From: Lentzea alba
GTDB lineage: Bacteria > Actinomycetota > Actinomycetes > Mycobacteriales > Pseudonocardiaceae
DNA: 64,000 nucleotides
NCBI RefSeq assembly: GCF_011067745.1
Contig: NZ_JAAMPJ010000015.1
Span: 278,281-342,280 of the forward strand
Direction of reading: 5' to 3'
Shown here: positions 36,368 through 44,545 of the stretch, piece by piece
How positions within the stretch are numbered: position 1 is the first letter of the stretch
How the letters are laid out: each line of letters starts with the position of its first letter
The notes under the pieces: model-generated
Told to the model about the DNA's origin: nothing
Databases searched by the model: none
What the model saw: only the letters and a program-made list of their open reading frames with translations
Made by a program: the position numbers and the translations under genes

Positions 36368-36802
36368 ATGGACGAGGGCACGCCGGAGAAAGTCGACTGG
36401 CGGACGACGTACCGAGGCCTGGACACCGGCGCACTGCTCGCACTGCTGCCGCTCCTGGACGTCGCGTACGAGCGAGCCAAGGGTGAAGTCGAGCTGCTTG
36501 AGCGCACACTGGCCGACAGCGAGAAAAACGCAGACCTCACCACAGAACACCTGCAGCATGCGATGACGCTGCAGGAGCAAGGAGTCGACGTCTCCAAGTA
36601 CGTGTCCGAAGCCGAGGAGCTCGCGGACAGCTTCACCGCGAACGCCACGAACGGTCAGAAGTACCTCAGGGCGATGTTCGCCTACGCGAGCGACCTGGTG
36701 ACTCGACGGGAATGGATCTTGCGAGATGAGGCGTACCGTCGCGGCCTGCTCCCCGACCCGGCAGAGTTCTTGCCGCGAGAACTCCGGCGCCCCTACGCAT
36801 AA
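36368..36802 (+). CDS. Small helical hypothetical protein
   Basis: 144 aa; the ATG has a strong AAGGAGG site. Predicted helical, with heptad-like stretches (LLDVAYERAKGEVELLERTL, AEELADSFTANA). Family not recognised. Between mobile fragments and without operon partners. Confidence 0.6.
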   Translation: MDEGTPEKVDWRTTYRGLDTGALLALLPLLDVAYERAKGEVELLERTLADSEKNADLTTEHLQHAMTLQEQGVDVSKYVSEAEELADSFTANATNGQKYLRAMFAYASDLVTRREWILRDEAYRRGLLPDPAEFLPRELRRPYA

Positions 36803-37012
36803 CGAAAGGCTTCCGACCTTGGTGCAGACGTGGTGTCCTGCTGCGACGGGAGTTAGGGAACAGCGCCTGCGGGTTGGGGAGGTGGATCGAGCAGTCGCAG
36901 ACGGATGAATCGCACCCAAACTATTCCGGTCGTGACAAGCACGCCGTGACCCAGACCCGCCTGTCGACGTCAACGACCATCGCTCATCGTGCGTCGGTGG
37001 CGTACCAGGAGA
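36803..37012. other. Short gap before integrase remnant
   Basis: No gene seen. CGTCGGTGGCGTACCAGGAG and neighbouring sequence show no repeat I could tie to an attachment site. Confidence 0.4.
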
Positions 37013-37412
37013 TCACATCCGTGAACCGTCACGGATTTTGCAGCCGCCGGCAACCAACCATGTCTTGTGACTGTGCCGTAGTCCGTGGAAGGTCAGGCCG
37101 GACCGGCATTCTGCGGATGCCGGATTACGGGCGTCCATCGTTGTCGTTGGCCGCGAGTTGAGTACGCGGCGGATGAAGGCGCTGCGCCACAACCAGGTTC
37201 CGCCTTCGGCGGTGAACACGAACTCGTTGTCGTGTCGTTCAAGATGCTTACGCAGCATGGTGATGAGGAACGGCGGAAGTGTGATGGTGCGGGCTGAGGA
37301 GGCGGTCTTGGGCCCAGCCGTGCCACCGCGTGTGGTCACTCTCGTGAAGAGCCCCGGTGCGTGGGTCGACCAGACGCGTGCGCGTTCCGGCAGTTGCCAC
37401 CAGTCAGGCGCT
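37013..37412 (-). pseudogene. Tyrosine recombinase (phage-type integrase) remnant
   Basis: Reads VWSTHAPGLFTRVTTRGGTA, PKTASSARTITLPPFLITML, FVFTAEGGTWLWRSAFIRRV and, after a disturbed segment, LTFHGLRHSHKTWLVAGG. HGLRHSHKTW holds the family's H-x-x-R pair. The N-terminal half and the final Tyr region are gone. It marks a former integrative element here. Confidence 0.65.
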
Positions 37413-37414
37413 AT

Positions 37415-38491
37415 TCAGTCGATTACAGTCGGATTGCCCCAGGCGAGTTCGGGCAGGTGCAGCGAATGGCGGGACTGGGTGGCGAAGACGCCAGCCATCA
37501 ACGCCCCGACTACAGTGCCTGGGCGGTGCGCCCGGAGCTCCAGCCGGAGCACGCCTGCTACGTCGACCGTGACCCGCACCGGCTTGCCGTACGTGGCTTG
37601 AACCTCCGGCTGAGGCACTCTGTCAAGCACGACCTGGAAGTAGCCCACCTGCTCGGACTCACGGGCGTCGTCGAACACCCCGACGACAGCCGTGAACACG
37701 GAGTAGGCCCGCCCCAGGGAGAACTCGGCTACGCCGGTCGGTTCTGTGCACCACATCGTCGGACGGAAGCGGATGCTGCTGCTGTAGTGCTGCCCGTCGA
37801 TGTCCGCTGCACCGAATGTCACACCCTCGGTGCTGCGGACCAGCTTGGCGCTGGGCACAAGCAGGTGTGGCCTACCTCTCGGGGCCTGCCCCGCCGCGGC
37901 CTCGGCGTCTTCGGCCCGCTGACGCGCGTGGGTACCGGCGAACGGGTTGCCTCGATATTTGCCCTGCCGCGGCTTCAGCCACTCGGACACGCCGCTGATC
38001 GCCGCCAGCAGGTCACGGACCCCTTCGGCGCTGAACTCCCGGACGATGTAGTGAGTCGTGGAGTACGGCCGCATGAAAGTCGGCAGTTCTTCGATCGACC
38101 TGCCAGGCAGAATCACCGGGATGATCCGCCGCGTCTCCTTTGGCAGGTCCTTGGTGAGGTTGTCCATGATCAGCGCGGTCTCGAACTGGGAGCCGCGTCC
38201 CTCGTCCGGTGGCGCGCTGCCCTCGGCCCGGCGCTTATACGCGGGCGAGGCGATCACCAGGATGAAATCGGCTTGCGCGATATTGCGCGAAGCCCAGAGC
38301 GCCCAGTCGCGTCGTCCATCGTCCGCCCATTGGTCGAAGACGACGTCGAGGCCCTCGGAACGCACCAGAAACTCACCAAATCTCCGGACCAGGGCCACGT
38401 GGTGCTCGTCGTCGTGCGAGTAGGTGATGAAAATCCGCGGTGCCTTCTCCTGGGTGGCGTCCGCGAGCTGCTGTCGTTCTTCGATGTCCAT
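37415..38491 (-). CDS. SEFIR domain-NPCBM domain protein
   Basis: 358 aa from the ATG at 38491 (GAGG upstream); ATG 38521 is an alternative. Residues 15-170 form a SEFIR/TIR-like domain: PRIFITYSHDDEHHVALVRR, LDVVFDQWADDGRRDWALWA, ADFILVIASPAYKRRAEG, FETALIMDNL, RIIPVILPGRS. The C-terminal domain (about 225-350) reads FSLGRAYSVFTAVVGVFDDA, FQVVLDR, VRVTVDVAGVLRLEL, the NPCBM/NEW2 carbohydrate-binding-like fold. It is divergent from the TIR-NB-ARC gene with about 180 bp between them. It is probably an intracellular adaptor or effector. Confidence 0.82.
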   Translation of the reverse strand: MDIEERQQLADATQEKAPRIFITYSHDDEHHVALVRRFGEFLVRSEGLDVVFDQWADDGRRDWALWASRNIAQADFILVIASPAYKRRAEGSAPPDEGRGSQFETALIMDNLTKDLPKETRRIIPVILPGRSIEELPTFMRPYSTTHYIVREFSAEGVRDLLAAISGVSEWLKPRQGKYRGNPFAGTHARQRAEDAEAAAGQAPRGRPHLLVPSAKLVRSTEGVTFGAADIDGQHYSSSIRFRPTMWCTEPTGVAEFSLGRAYSVFTAVVGVFDDARESEQVGYFQVVLDRVPQPEVQATYGKPVRVTVDVAGVLRLELRAHRPGTVVGALMAGVFATQSRHSLHLPELAWGNPTVID

Positions 38492-38669
38492 CGACCTCGT
38501 CCAGGGATGTCGGTGTGCCAACGCCGCGATTGAACCCCATGTGTTGCCTCAACTGGCCGGGAAATTGCGCTTGCCGTGCTTTTGTCCTACTTCTGTCGAG
38601 TGTTCACCGACTCGCGATCCCAACGTCGTCGGGCATCGTGGTGGGAGAACTCGAATCGACAGGAGAACG

Positions 38670-41522
38670 ATGACGCACCGGACCCGGCCGCAGGTCTTCC
38701 TGAGCTACACGTGGGCGGACGAACCCGCGGTTGACCTGATCGAGCAGGCGCTGCGCTCACGGGGAGTGGCGGTGTTCCGTGACAAAGACCTGTCGCTGTT
38801 CGACCCGATCACCGGCCACCTCGCGCGCGAACTCGACGAGTCCGCGGTGCTGCTTGCCTTTTACTCGCGGCGCTACCCACTCCGCTACGCCTGCCAGTGG
38901 GAGCTGACCAGGGCTTTCCTTGCCGCACTCCGGCACGGCGACCCGCGGGACCGCGTGCTGGTCGCGAACCCGGAGCCTGATGAGAACCACATCGCGCCGG
39001 TGGAGCTGACCGACGCGGTCTACTCGTCGTGGACCGGTGCGCGCAGTGTGGACTCGCTGGCTGACGCCGTCACTGCCAAGCTGGCCGCCACCGGCGGCAT
39101 TCCCTTCGGCTCGCCACCTGAGGACGGCGAGCTGCACGCCAGGCTCACCCGGCCCCGCAGGTTCGTCGGGCGTTACAGAGAGCTGTGGGCGGTGCACAGC
39201 GCCCTGCACGGTGGACGCCTGTGGCTGGCCCACGAGCCGGCGCCGGACTCGGCGGTCGTGCTCAAGGCGCCGGCGGGCATGGGCAAGACCGTGCTGGCCG
39301 AGCAGTACGCATTCCTGTTCCGCGACGTATACCCAGGCGGTGTGGAGTGGATCGACCTCGCCGGCGTGCCTGCGGGTCGCGTGCTTGAGCACTTCGCGGC
39401 CGCCGTGGCCTGGGTCGCGTCGGCCCGCTTCAGATTGGACCTCGGCGGCATGGCACCGGATCAGGTGATCGCCACGGTCGGTGACCGTCTCACAGCCGAG
39501 GGACGGGACGTGCTGTGGGTCGTGGACGACGTACCAGATGGCATCGGCAAGACAGTGGACCGGCTGGTCCTGCCCTCACCCAGGGCGCACACCGTGCTGA
39601 CCACTCGGACCGCGTCGCCGGCGACCGACCTCCGCACCGTCCCGGTCAGCGGTCTTACCGCACAAGAGGTCGAGGAGCTGTTCCGCGCCCAGTGGCCGTC
39701 GATCGATCGCGAGGAGCGCAGCGCCATCGCGGTGCTGACGGAGCGGTGGGGTGGTCACCCGCTGACGTTGCTGCCCATGATCCGCGAGCTGCGTGGGGCG
39801 CAGGGAACCGGCGCGCTGGACGAGGTGCTGCGCCGCGAACCCGCCAACGACCCGGTGGTCGACGACTTGGCCCGGGCTGTGCGCGACCGCAGCGCCCACG
39901 CCAGGGCAGTGCTGGAGTTCGCCTCCGTGCTGGCCCCCGTCCCGTTCACCGGTGAGCTGTTGGTGGAGGGTGTGTCCCCGTGGCTGGGGAGCGCGACGCC
40001 GATGCTAGTCGCCGATGCGTTGCGAGAACTCGAGGAGTTCAGTCTGCTGCACCGAGCCGACCGGCTGCCGAGGACGAGGCAGGCGTGGCGGTTGCACGCA
40101 CTCGTGAGGGATGCCGTACGTCGTGATGTCGACTCGGCGGTGCTCGCGACCTTCGCCCATCGGGCAGCGGTCGTCGTCTCCGCATCGTTGGACGCTCCCA
40201 AGGCTTCTATGGACGTGCACTTTCATGCGCTCCGCGTCGCCGCGTGCGAGCAGGTCCCGGTGCCGATGCGGCTGGCACTCCTGCGCAAGGTGGCCCTCCG
40301 CCACGAGGAACGCGGTGACATCATCGCGGCCTACGACGCGGGCGCCATGGCCGTGCGGGTGGCTGGAGCGGCGGCCGGCGTGTCGGACCTGCTGGCCGCA
40401 GCACGGCTCGCGGTGGCCGCAGGGGAGACCGCAGCTGCGTTGACCTGGACGGCTGCGCTGGTCGAGCGCGCGCGAGCGGACCGGGACGGCCGCACCGAGT
40501 TCCGCGCGCGGTTCCTAGCTGCCGCGGCTCACGACCTGAACGGTGACTACGCAGGCGCGAACAAGGCCTTTCACGACCACCAGGTGGTGGCGGAGCACGG
40601 TTCGGACCCTGTGTGGCTGCCGGCGGACGAACGTGTCCGAGTCAGGCTCGCCAAGATCGCCGCCCTCCGGCTGCGCGGCGACTACCGCGTCGCCGCCGCC
40701 ACCCTCGACCAAGTGCTGCCGGAGGTGCTGCGGGCACAGCCGGTACCCGACCACCGAGGTGTGCGCCCTGTGGCGCTGCTGGAGCGGGCGCGGTTGCGGT
40801 TGCTGTCCGGAAAGGTCGTTGAGTCACGCCAGGACGCCACCGGGCTGATCGAGGTGTTCGCGGCGGTAGGCGTGCCGCGGCACCACCTGGCGAGGCAGGC
40901 GGTCGCGGTGCTCGCGGAGGCTGAGCTGACCCTGGCCTGGTCCGAGATGAGCGCCCGCCCGCTGGAGTGGGACCAAGCTGTGAAGCAGGTGCGACGGGCA
41001 CTGGACGAGTCCACCGAGTGGTTCGGGCCGGACAACCCGCTGACCCTCGAACTCCACGTGCTGCGTGGCCAGACGTTGCACAACAACTCCCGGCACGCCG
41101 AAGCCTTGGAAGTCCTCGCCGACGCAGAGCGTCTGATCGCGGGCAACCTTGGCGCTGATCACCCGTTGAGGCTCAAGGCCCGGCAGTGGACCGGACTGTC
41201 CACGATGGGCCTGGAGGACTGGGCCGGAGCTGTCGCGATCTTCGACGAGCTGCTGCCGCGGCAGACCGCTGTGCTGGGCCGAGGGCATCCGGAAGCCCAG
41301 CTGACCAGGTTCCAGCTGGGCATCTGCCTGGCGAAGACCAACGTGCTCGAACGGGCGAGACCGCTGATCATCGAGGCAAGGCAGGTGCTGGTCGAGCAAC
41401 ACGGCCCATGGCAGCAGTGGGCCAGCATGGCGCGCGTCGGCAGCGCCTTGACCAAGATTCCCAAGCCGCTGTGGAAGATCTTCAACGCCCTCGATGACGT
41501 GACGCGGAAGCGGCGCGTCTGA
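38670..41522 (+). CDS. TIR-NB-ARC-TPR (STAND) protein
   Basis: 950 aa from the ATG at 38670 with GGAG upstream. TIR residues 1-135 (RPQVFLSYTWADEPAVDLIE, FYSRRYPLRYACQWEL) carry conserved Glu78. The NB-ARC domain has the P-loop APAGMGKTVLAEQ (K206), Walker B VLWVVDDVP and GGHPLTLLP. Helical TPR repeats occupy about 560-930 (TLHNNSRHAEALEVLADAER). The layout matches plant and animal NLR receptors and bacterial anti-phage STANDs. Ligand binding to the TPRs would oligomerise the protein and activate the TIR. It shares an operon direction with the pseudokinase downstream. Confidence 0.88.
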   Translation: MTHRTRPQVFLSYTWADEPAVDLIEQALRSRGVAVFRDKDLSLFDPITGHLARELDESAVLLAFYSRRYPLRYACQWELTRAFLAALRHGDPRDRVLVANPEPDENHIAPVELTDAVYSSWTGARSVDSLADAVTAKLAATGGIPFGSPPEDGELHARLTRPRRFVGRYRELWAVHSALHGGRLWLAHEPAPDSAVVLKAPAGMGKTVLAEQYAFLFRDVYPGGVEWIDLAGVPAGRVLEHFAAAVAWVASARFRLDLGGMAPDQVIATVGDRLTAEGRDVLWVVDDVPDGIGKTVDRLVLPSPRAHTVLTTRTASPATDLRTVPVSGLTAQEVEELFRAQWPSIDREERSAIAVLTERWGGHPLTLLPMIRELRGAQGTGALDEVLRREPANDPVVDDLARAVRDRSAHARAVLEFASVLAPVPFTGELLVEGVSPWLGSATPMLVADALRELEEFSLLHRADRLPRTRQAWRLHALVRDAVRRDVDSAVLATFAHRAAVVVSASLDAPKASMDVHFHALRVAACEQVPVPMRLALLRKVALRHEERGDIIAAYDAGAMAVRVAGAAAGVSDLLAAARLAVAAGETAAALTWTAALVERARADRDGRTEFRARFLAAAAHDLNGDYAGANKAFHDHQVVAEHGSDPVWLPADERVRVRLAKIAALRLRGDYRVAAATLDQVLPEVLRAQPVPDHRGVRPVALLERARLRLLSGKVVESRQDATGLIEVFAAVGVPRHHLARQAVAVLAEAELTLAWSEMSARPLEWDQAVKQVRRALDESTEWFGPDNPLTLELHVLRGQTLHNNSRHAEALEVLADAERLIAGNLGADHPLRLKARQWTGLSTMGLEDWAGAVAIFDELLPRQTAVLGRGHPEAQLTRFQLGICLAKTNVLERARPLIIEARQVLVEQHGPWQQWASMARVGSALTKIPKPLWKIFNALDDVTRKRRV

Positions 41523-41581
41523 ACGTCGCGGTTCTGTCATGTCGTTGTCCTTCTCGGCGGGCAACCCCTGCGGGTGTGCTC

Positions 41582-41612
41582 CTCTCCGAACCGGCTCGGC
41601 CGGTGCGGAGAG
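41582..41612 (+). promoter_or_regulatory. Intercistronic hairpin before pseudokinase
   Basis: CTCTCCG-A-ACCGGC-TCG-GCCGGT-G-CGGAGAG forms a nearly perfect 31-bp hairpin whose right arm abuts the GGAGAG region upstream of the ATG at 41628. It may modulate translation or processing of the second cistron. Confidence 0.55.
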
Positions 41613-41627
41613 GAGAGAAGACCGCAG

Positions 41628-43229
41628 ATGAACGAAGTCTTCGCCAGCCGGTACCTGCTCGGCGCCCCGATCGCCGGGGCGGCGCTGGGCGAGGTCTACA
41701 CGGCCCAGCCGACGGAGATCGACGTGGACGGACCGCCGTCACCGGTCGCCATCACACTTGTGGACCGCCGGTTGGCCACCACCCCAGGCGTGGACGCCCA
41801 CCTTCGGGAGCAACTGGCCCAACTGGTGCGAGTCGGAAATCCGCACCTGGCTGTGGTTCGTCAGGTGGTGCGCGACGGCGACCGCCTTGCGGTGGTGACC
41901 GACCTGCTGCCGCCGCACACCCTGCGCGACCTGCTCGCCAGTGGTACCAGAGTGCTGCCCGCCCAAGTCGCTTCGCTGGGCGCGGAGATCGCCTCGGCAT
42001 TGGCGGACCTGCATGCCGCCCACGTCCTGCACCTGGCGGTGTGCCCGGAGAACGTGCGGCTGGACGGCTCGTCGGCGCTGCTCACCGGACATGGCGTCGA
42101 GGCCACCAGGGTGATGCTGCGCAGAACGGCACGTGACGAGATCACGACGGCGACGCCCCAGTACACGGCTCCGGAGCTCACCGGCGACCGGGCCGTTGGC
42201 GCCGGTGCCGACGTGTACTCGTTGGGCGCCCTGCTGTACGAGGCGTGCTGCGGCTCGCCACCGTTCACCGGGACGCTGGCCGAGGTGATGCGGCAGCACG
42301 AGTCGATGCTGCCGGGCACGGTGCCGGGGATGCCCCTGCCGCTCGCCGAGCTGATCAGTCGGATGCTCGCGAAGGACCCGCTCTCGCGTCCCGACGCGGC
42401 CGAGGTGGCCCGGCAGATGGGCGAGCTGGCCGTGACGCTCAGCGGTGAGCCGGTGGTCCACGGCGAGCCCGCACGGCCTGTTCCCGTCCCTCTCGCAGTC
42501 CCGTCCCCCGGAAGGTTCGCGATCATGCCGAAACGCAAGAAGGCCAAGGTTCTGCTCGGTGCCGGCCTGGCGGGCGTGGTCGGCATTGCGGTGCTCACCT
42601 TCTCCGGGGACGAGGCCCCGGAAGCGCAGCCGTCCGCGCCGACCACGACGATCACGACATCCACTACGACGACGACCACCGCTCCGAGCACGTCGAGCTC
42701 GACCACCACAAGCACGTCGTCCACGGCGGGAACGACCACCACGGTAGCGCCGACCGGGCCGGTGGCCGTGCAGCTGGATGCGCTCAAGCCGGTGGCCGGC
42801 GAGTGGGTAGGACGTCGGTCCACGGGCGTCGTGGGTGTCGACGGCACCGACTACCCGCACAGCCTCACCGCCGGCCTGGGTTCCTGCGGCGGGCAGAAGG
42901 GGCTCGTCGAGTACAACCTGATGCGCAGCTACGTCACCTTGGAGGGCACCTTCGGCCTTGCCGACGACTCACGGGTGAAGGAGACCGAAGCCCTGGTGGA
43001 GGTGATCGTCGATGGCAAGCACCTGTTCCGCGAGCAGATCCGCTTCGGTCGGCCGGTGCCGTTGAAGGTCGACCTGACCAACGCGCTGCGCCTGACCATC
43101 CAGTGGCAGCTCAGCGGCGAGGCTCGGTCCTGCGACGTCGCAGACCTGGTGCTGGGCGACCCGCGGCTGCTCGGAGCCTCCGGCCGGGTGGCCGCGTCCG
43201 GCACGTCCGCGACCACCACGACGCGTTAG
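41628..43229 (+). CDS. Membrane pseudokinase with extracytoplasmic NPCBM domain
   Basis: 533 aa. Residues 1-265 have the Ser/Thr kinase fold (TATPQYTAPELTG, GADVYSLGALLYEACCGSPP, MLAKDPLSRPDAAEV), but three catalytic residues are lost. The beta-3 Lys is Thr43 (PVAITLVD), HRD is HLA (135-137) and DFG is GHG (154-156). A transmembrane helix follows (about 306-325), then a Thr/Ser-rich linker, then an NPCBM-like domain (LVEYNLMRSYVTLEGTFGLA, EVIVDG, VPLKVDLTNALRLTI). It is likely a signal relay or scaffold that senses surface ligands, not an enzyme. Confidence 0.85.
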   Translation: MNEVFASRYLLGAPIAGAALGEVYTAQPTEIDVDGPPSPVAITLVDRRLATTPGVDAHLREQLAQLVRVGNPHLAVVRQVVRDGDRLAVVTDLLPPHTLRDLLASGTRVLPAQVASLGAEIASALADLHAAHVLHLAVCPENVRLDGSSALLTGHGVEATRVMLRRTARDEITTATPQYTAPELTGDRAVGAGADVYSLGALLYEACCGSPPFTGTLAEVMRQHESMLPGTVPGMPLPLAELISRMLAKDPLSRPDAAEVARQMGELAVTLSGEPVVHGEPARPVPVPLAVPSPGRFAIMPKRKKAKVLLGAGLAGVVGIAVLTFSGDEAPEAQPSAPTTTITTSTTTTTTAPSTSSSTTTSTSSTAGTTTTVAPTGPVAVQLDALKPVAGEWVGRRSTGVVGVDGTDYPHSLTAGLGSCGGQKGLVEYNLMRSYVTLEGTFGLADDSRVKETEALVEVIVDGKHLFREQIRFGRPVPLKVDLTNALRLTIQWQLSGEARSCDVADLVLGDPRLLGASGRVAASGTSATTTTR

Positions 43230-43238
43230 CACGAGGCA

Positions 43239-44207
43239 TCACAGGACAGGATCCCAGCCGATGCCGTAGGACCGCGCGGGCTGGAGGTTCTCGAACACCA
43301 CACGGACCTGACCCGTTCCGTCCGCGAACAGTGCCTCCCGTGCCGGAGCGGGGTCGCCCGCCTGCATCGACAGCTCCCCGTCGATCCGCCAGATCCGCGC
43401 CGGGAGGTTCTCGTGGAGGAACCCCACGCTGAGCACGAAACGCTCGCAGGCGAACTCCGGTGTACAGCAATAGAGCGGCGCGATGGTCGGTACCCGTACG
43501 CGGAAGAAGAAGGAGTGCTCGTCGCCGGGGTCGAGAGGGACCGGTGGGCGCAGGGTGAACGCGACCCGGCGCGAGGACACCGCTCTCGGGTCGAGCACCT
43601 CACCACCCTCGATCTCGTCGATGCCCAAGGTGTGCAGATCCACCGGGCCGCTCGTCGGTGCGGTGGAGATCACTGAGACGGCATGCTCGATTCCGGCCAA
43701 GCCCGGTACGTGGCTCACCACCCGGCGGGTCTCGAACACCTCCACCTGCGGACCGCGGAGCAGCATCCGGACTTTGAGTTCCTTGGTGTGCCAGGGGGAA
43801 TCGTGTGCGGAGACGGCCGCCGCGGGCGCGTCCCGCGCGTGGGCGAGCTCGGCGACGAGGTAGATGGCCTCGTCGGCACGGCGCTGCATGGTCCGGGTGT
43901 CCCGGTCGACCACCTTGCCCAGCCACGAAAGCCGTGCGGTGTAGGAGAGGTTGTCGGGGTTGTCGAACCCGAACACGGTCCGTGCGGTCAGCTGCTTCCC
44001 CTCGGGAAGCATGCCGATCAGCTCGCCCAGGGCGGTGACGACCAGGTGCCGCACGGCGCCGGGCGGGGCGCCGTCCGGTACACCACAAGCCTGCCGCAGG
44101 GCCGTTCCGATAGACCTGGGCACGGACGTCTCCTGGACGCCGAGGCCCTTGCGCAGGGCCTTCAGGTCAGCGATCAGCTCGTCGAGCCGGCCGTCGTGGT
44201 GCACCAC
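43239..44207 (-). CDS. Unknown-function paralog A (helical N-terminus plus beta domain)
   Basis: 322 aa from GTG 44207 (GTG 44204 also possible; GAGG upstream). The N-terminal 110 residues are helical. HTKELKVRMLLRGPQVEVFE then leads into ETRRVVSH, a beta domain and CCTPEFACERFVLSVGFL. The protein at 46783 is homologous along its length (HTSELK.., VFETRRVV, VCTPHGRCDRFTLRVVF). No named family is recognised. It converges with the pseudokinase gene (9 bp apart) and is divergent from the leader/XRE-NB-ARC unit. It may be a sensor or target of that regulator. Confidence 0.8.
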   Translation of the reverse strand: MVHHDGRLDELIADLKALRKGLGVQETSVPRSIGTALRQACGVPDGAPPGAVRHLVVTALGELIGMLPEGKQLTARTVFGFDNPDNLSYTARLSWLGKVVDRDTRTMQRRADEAIYLVAELAHARDAPAAAVSAHDSPWHTKELKVRMLLRGPQVEVFETRRVVSHVPGLAGIEHAVSVISTAPTSGPVDLHTLGIDEIEGGEVLDPRAVSSRRVAFTLRPPVPLDPGDEHSFFFRVRVPTIAPLYCCTPEFACERFVLSVGFLHENLPARIWRIDGELSMQAGDPAPAREALFADGTGQVRVVFENLQPARSYGIGWDPVL

Positions 44208-44302
44208 GCCACCTCGTCTCTGTTCCGGACGCCACCGATGTCGGCGGACCGGCCACCCTCCCATGACCACCCCGTGACGTGCGGGAAACGGTGTGTCCGA
44301 AG

Positions 44303-44321
44303 GTTTCCTGACGTCGGAAAC
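44303..44321. promoter_or_regulatory. Candidate operator of the XRE regulator
   Basis: GTTTCC-TGACGTC-GGAAAC is an inverted repeat in the gap between the two divergent genes, with extra GAAAC half-sites on either side (about 44284 and 44327). CATAAT at 44334 could be a -10 box of the rightward transcript. Confidence 0.5.
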
Positions 44322-44410
44322 AGTGCGAAACCCCATAATGCTGTCGTTGCCGGAATTGCCGAGCACGATGAGCTCATCCCCACCGGGCCTCCAACGGAAA
44401 GGAAAGAGCG

Positions 44411-44464
44411 GTGCACACCCACTACACAACCATCGTGCTCCTACCCACCGGACAGCTGGTCTGA
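44411..44464 (+). CDS. 17-aa leader peptide upstream of XRE-NB-ARC
   Basis: GTG start after GGAAAGGAAAGAGCG, reading VHTHYTTIVLLPTGQLV and ending TGA six bases before a strong terminator. The position just ahead of a terminator and a regulatory gene resembles transcription attenuation; a signalling peptide is another possibility. There is no homology support. Confidence 0.45.
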   Translation: MHTHYTTIVLLPTGQLV

Positions 44465-44470
44465 ACGTTC

Positions 44471-44517
44471 CGCCCGCCGGTGCCCACCTGTCCGCGGTGG
44501 GCACCGGCGGGCGTTTT
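44471..44517 (+). terminator. Strong intrinsic terminator (possible attenuator)
   Basis: CGCCCGCCGGTGCCCACC pairs perfectly over 18 bp with GGTGGGCACCGGCGGGCG across a 7-base loop and is followed by TTTT. It stands between the leader peptide and the XRE-NB-ARC ATG at 44546, so transcription from the upstream promoter must pass it. Confidence 0.8.
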
Positions 44518-44545
44518 GCTGCCGTCCATCGAAGAACCGGGAGTC

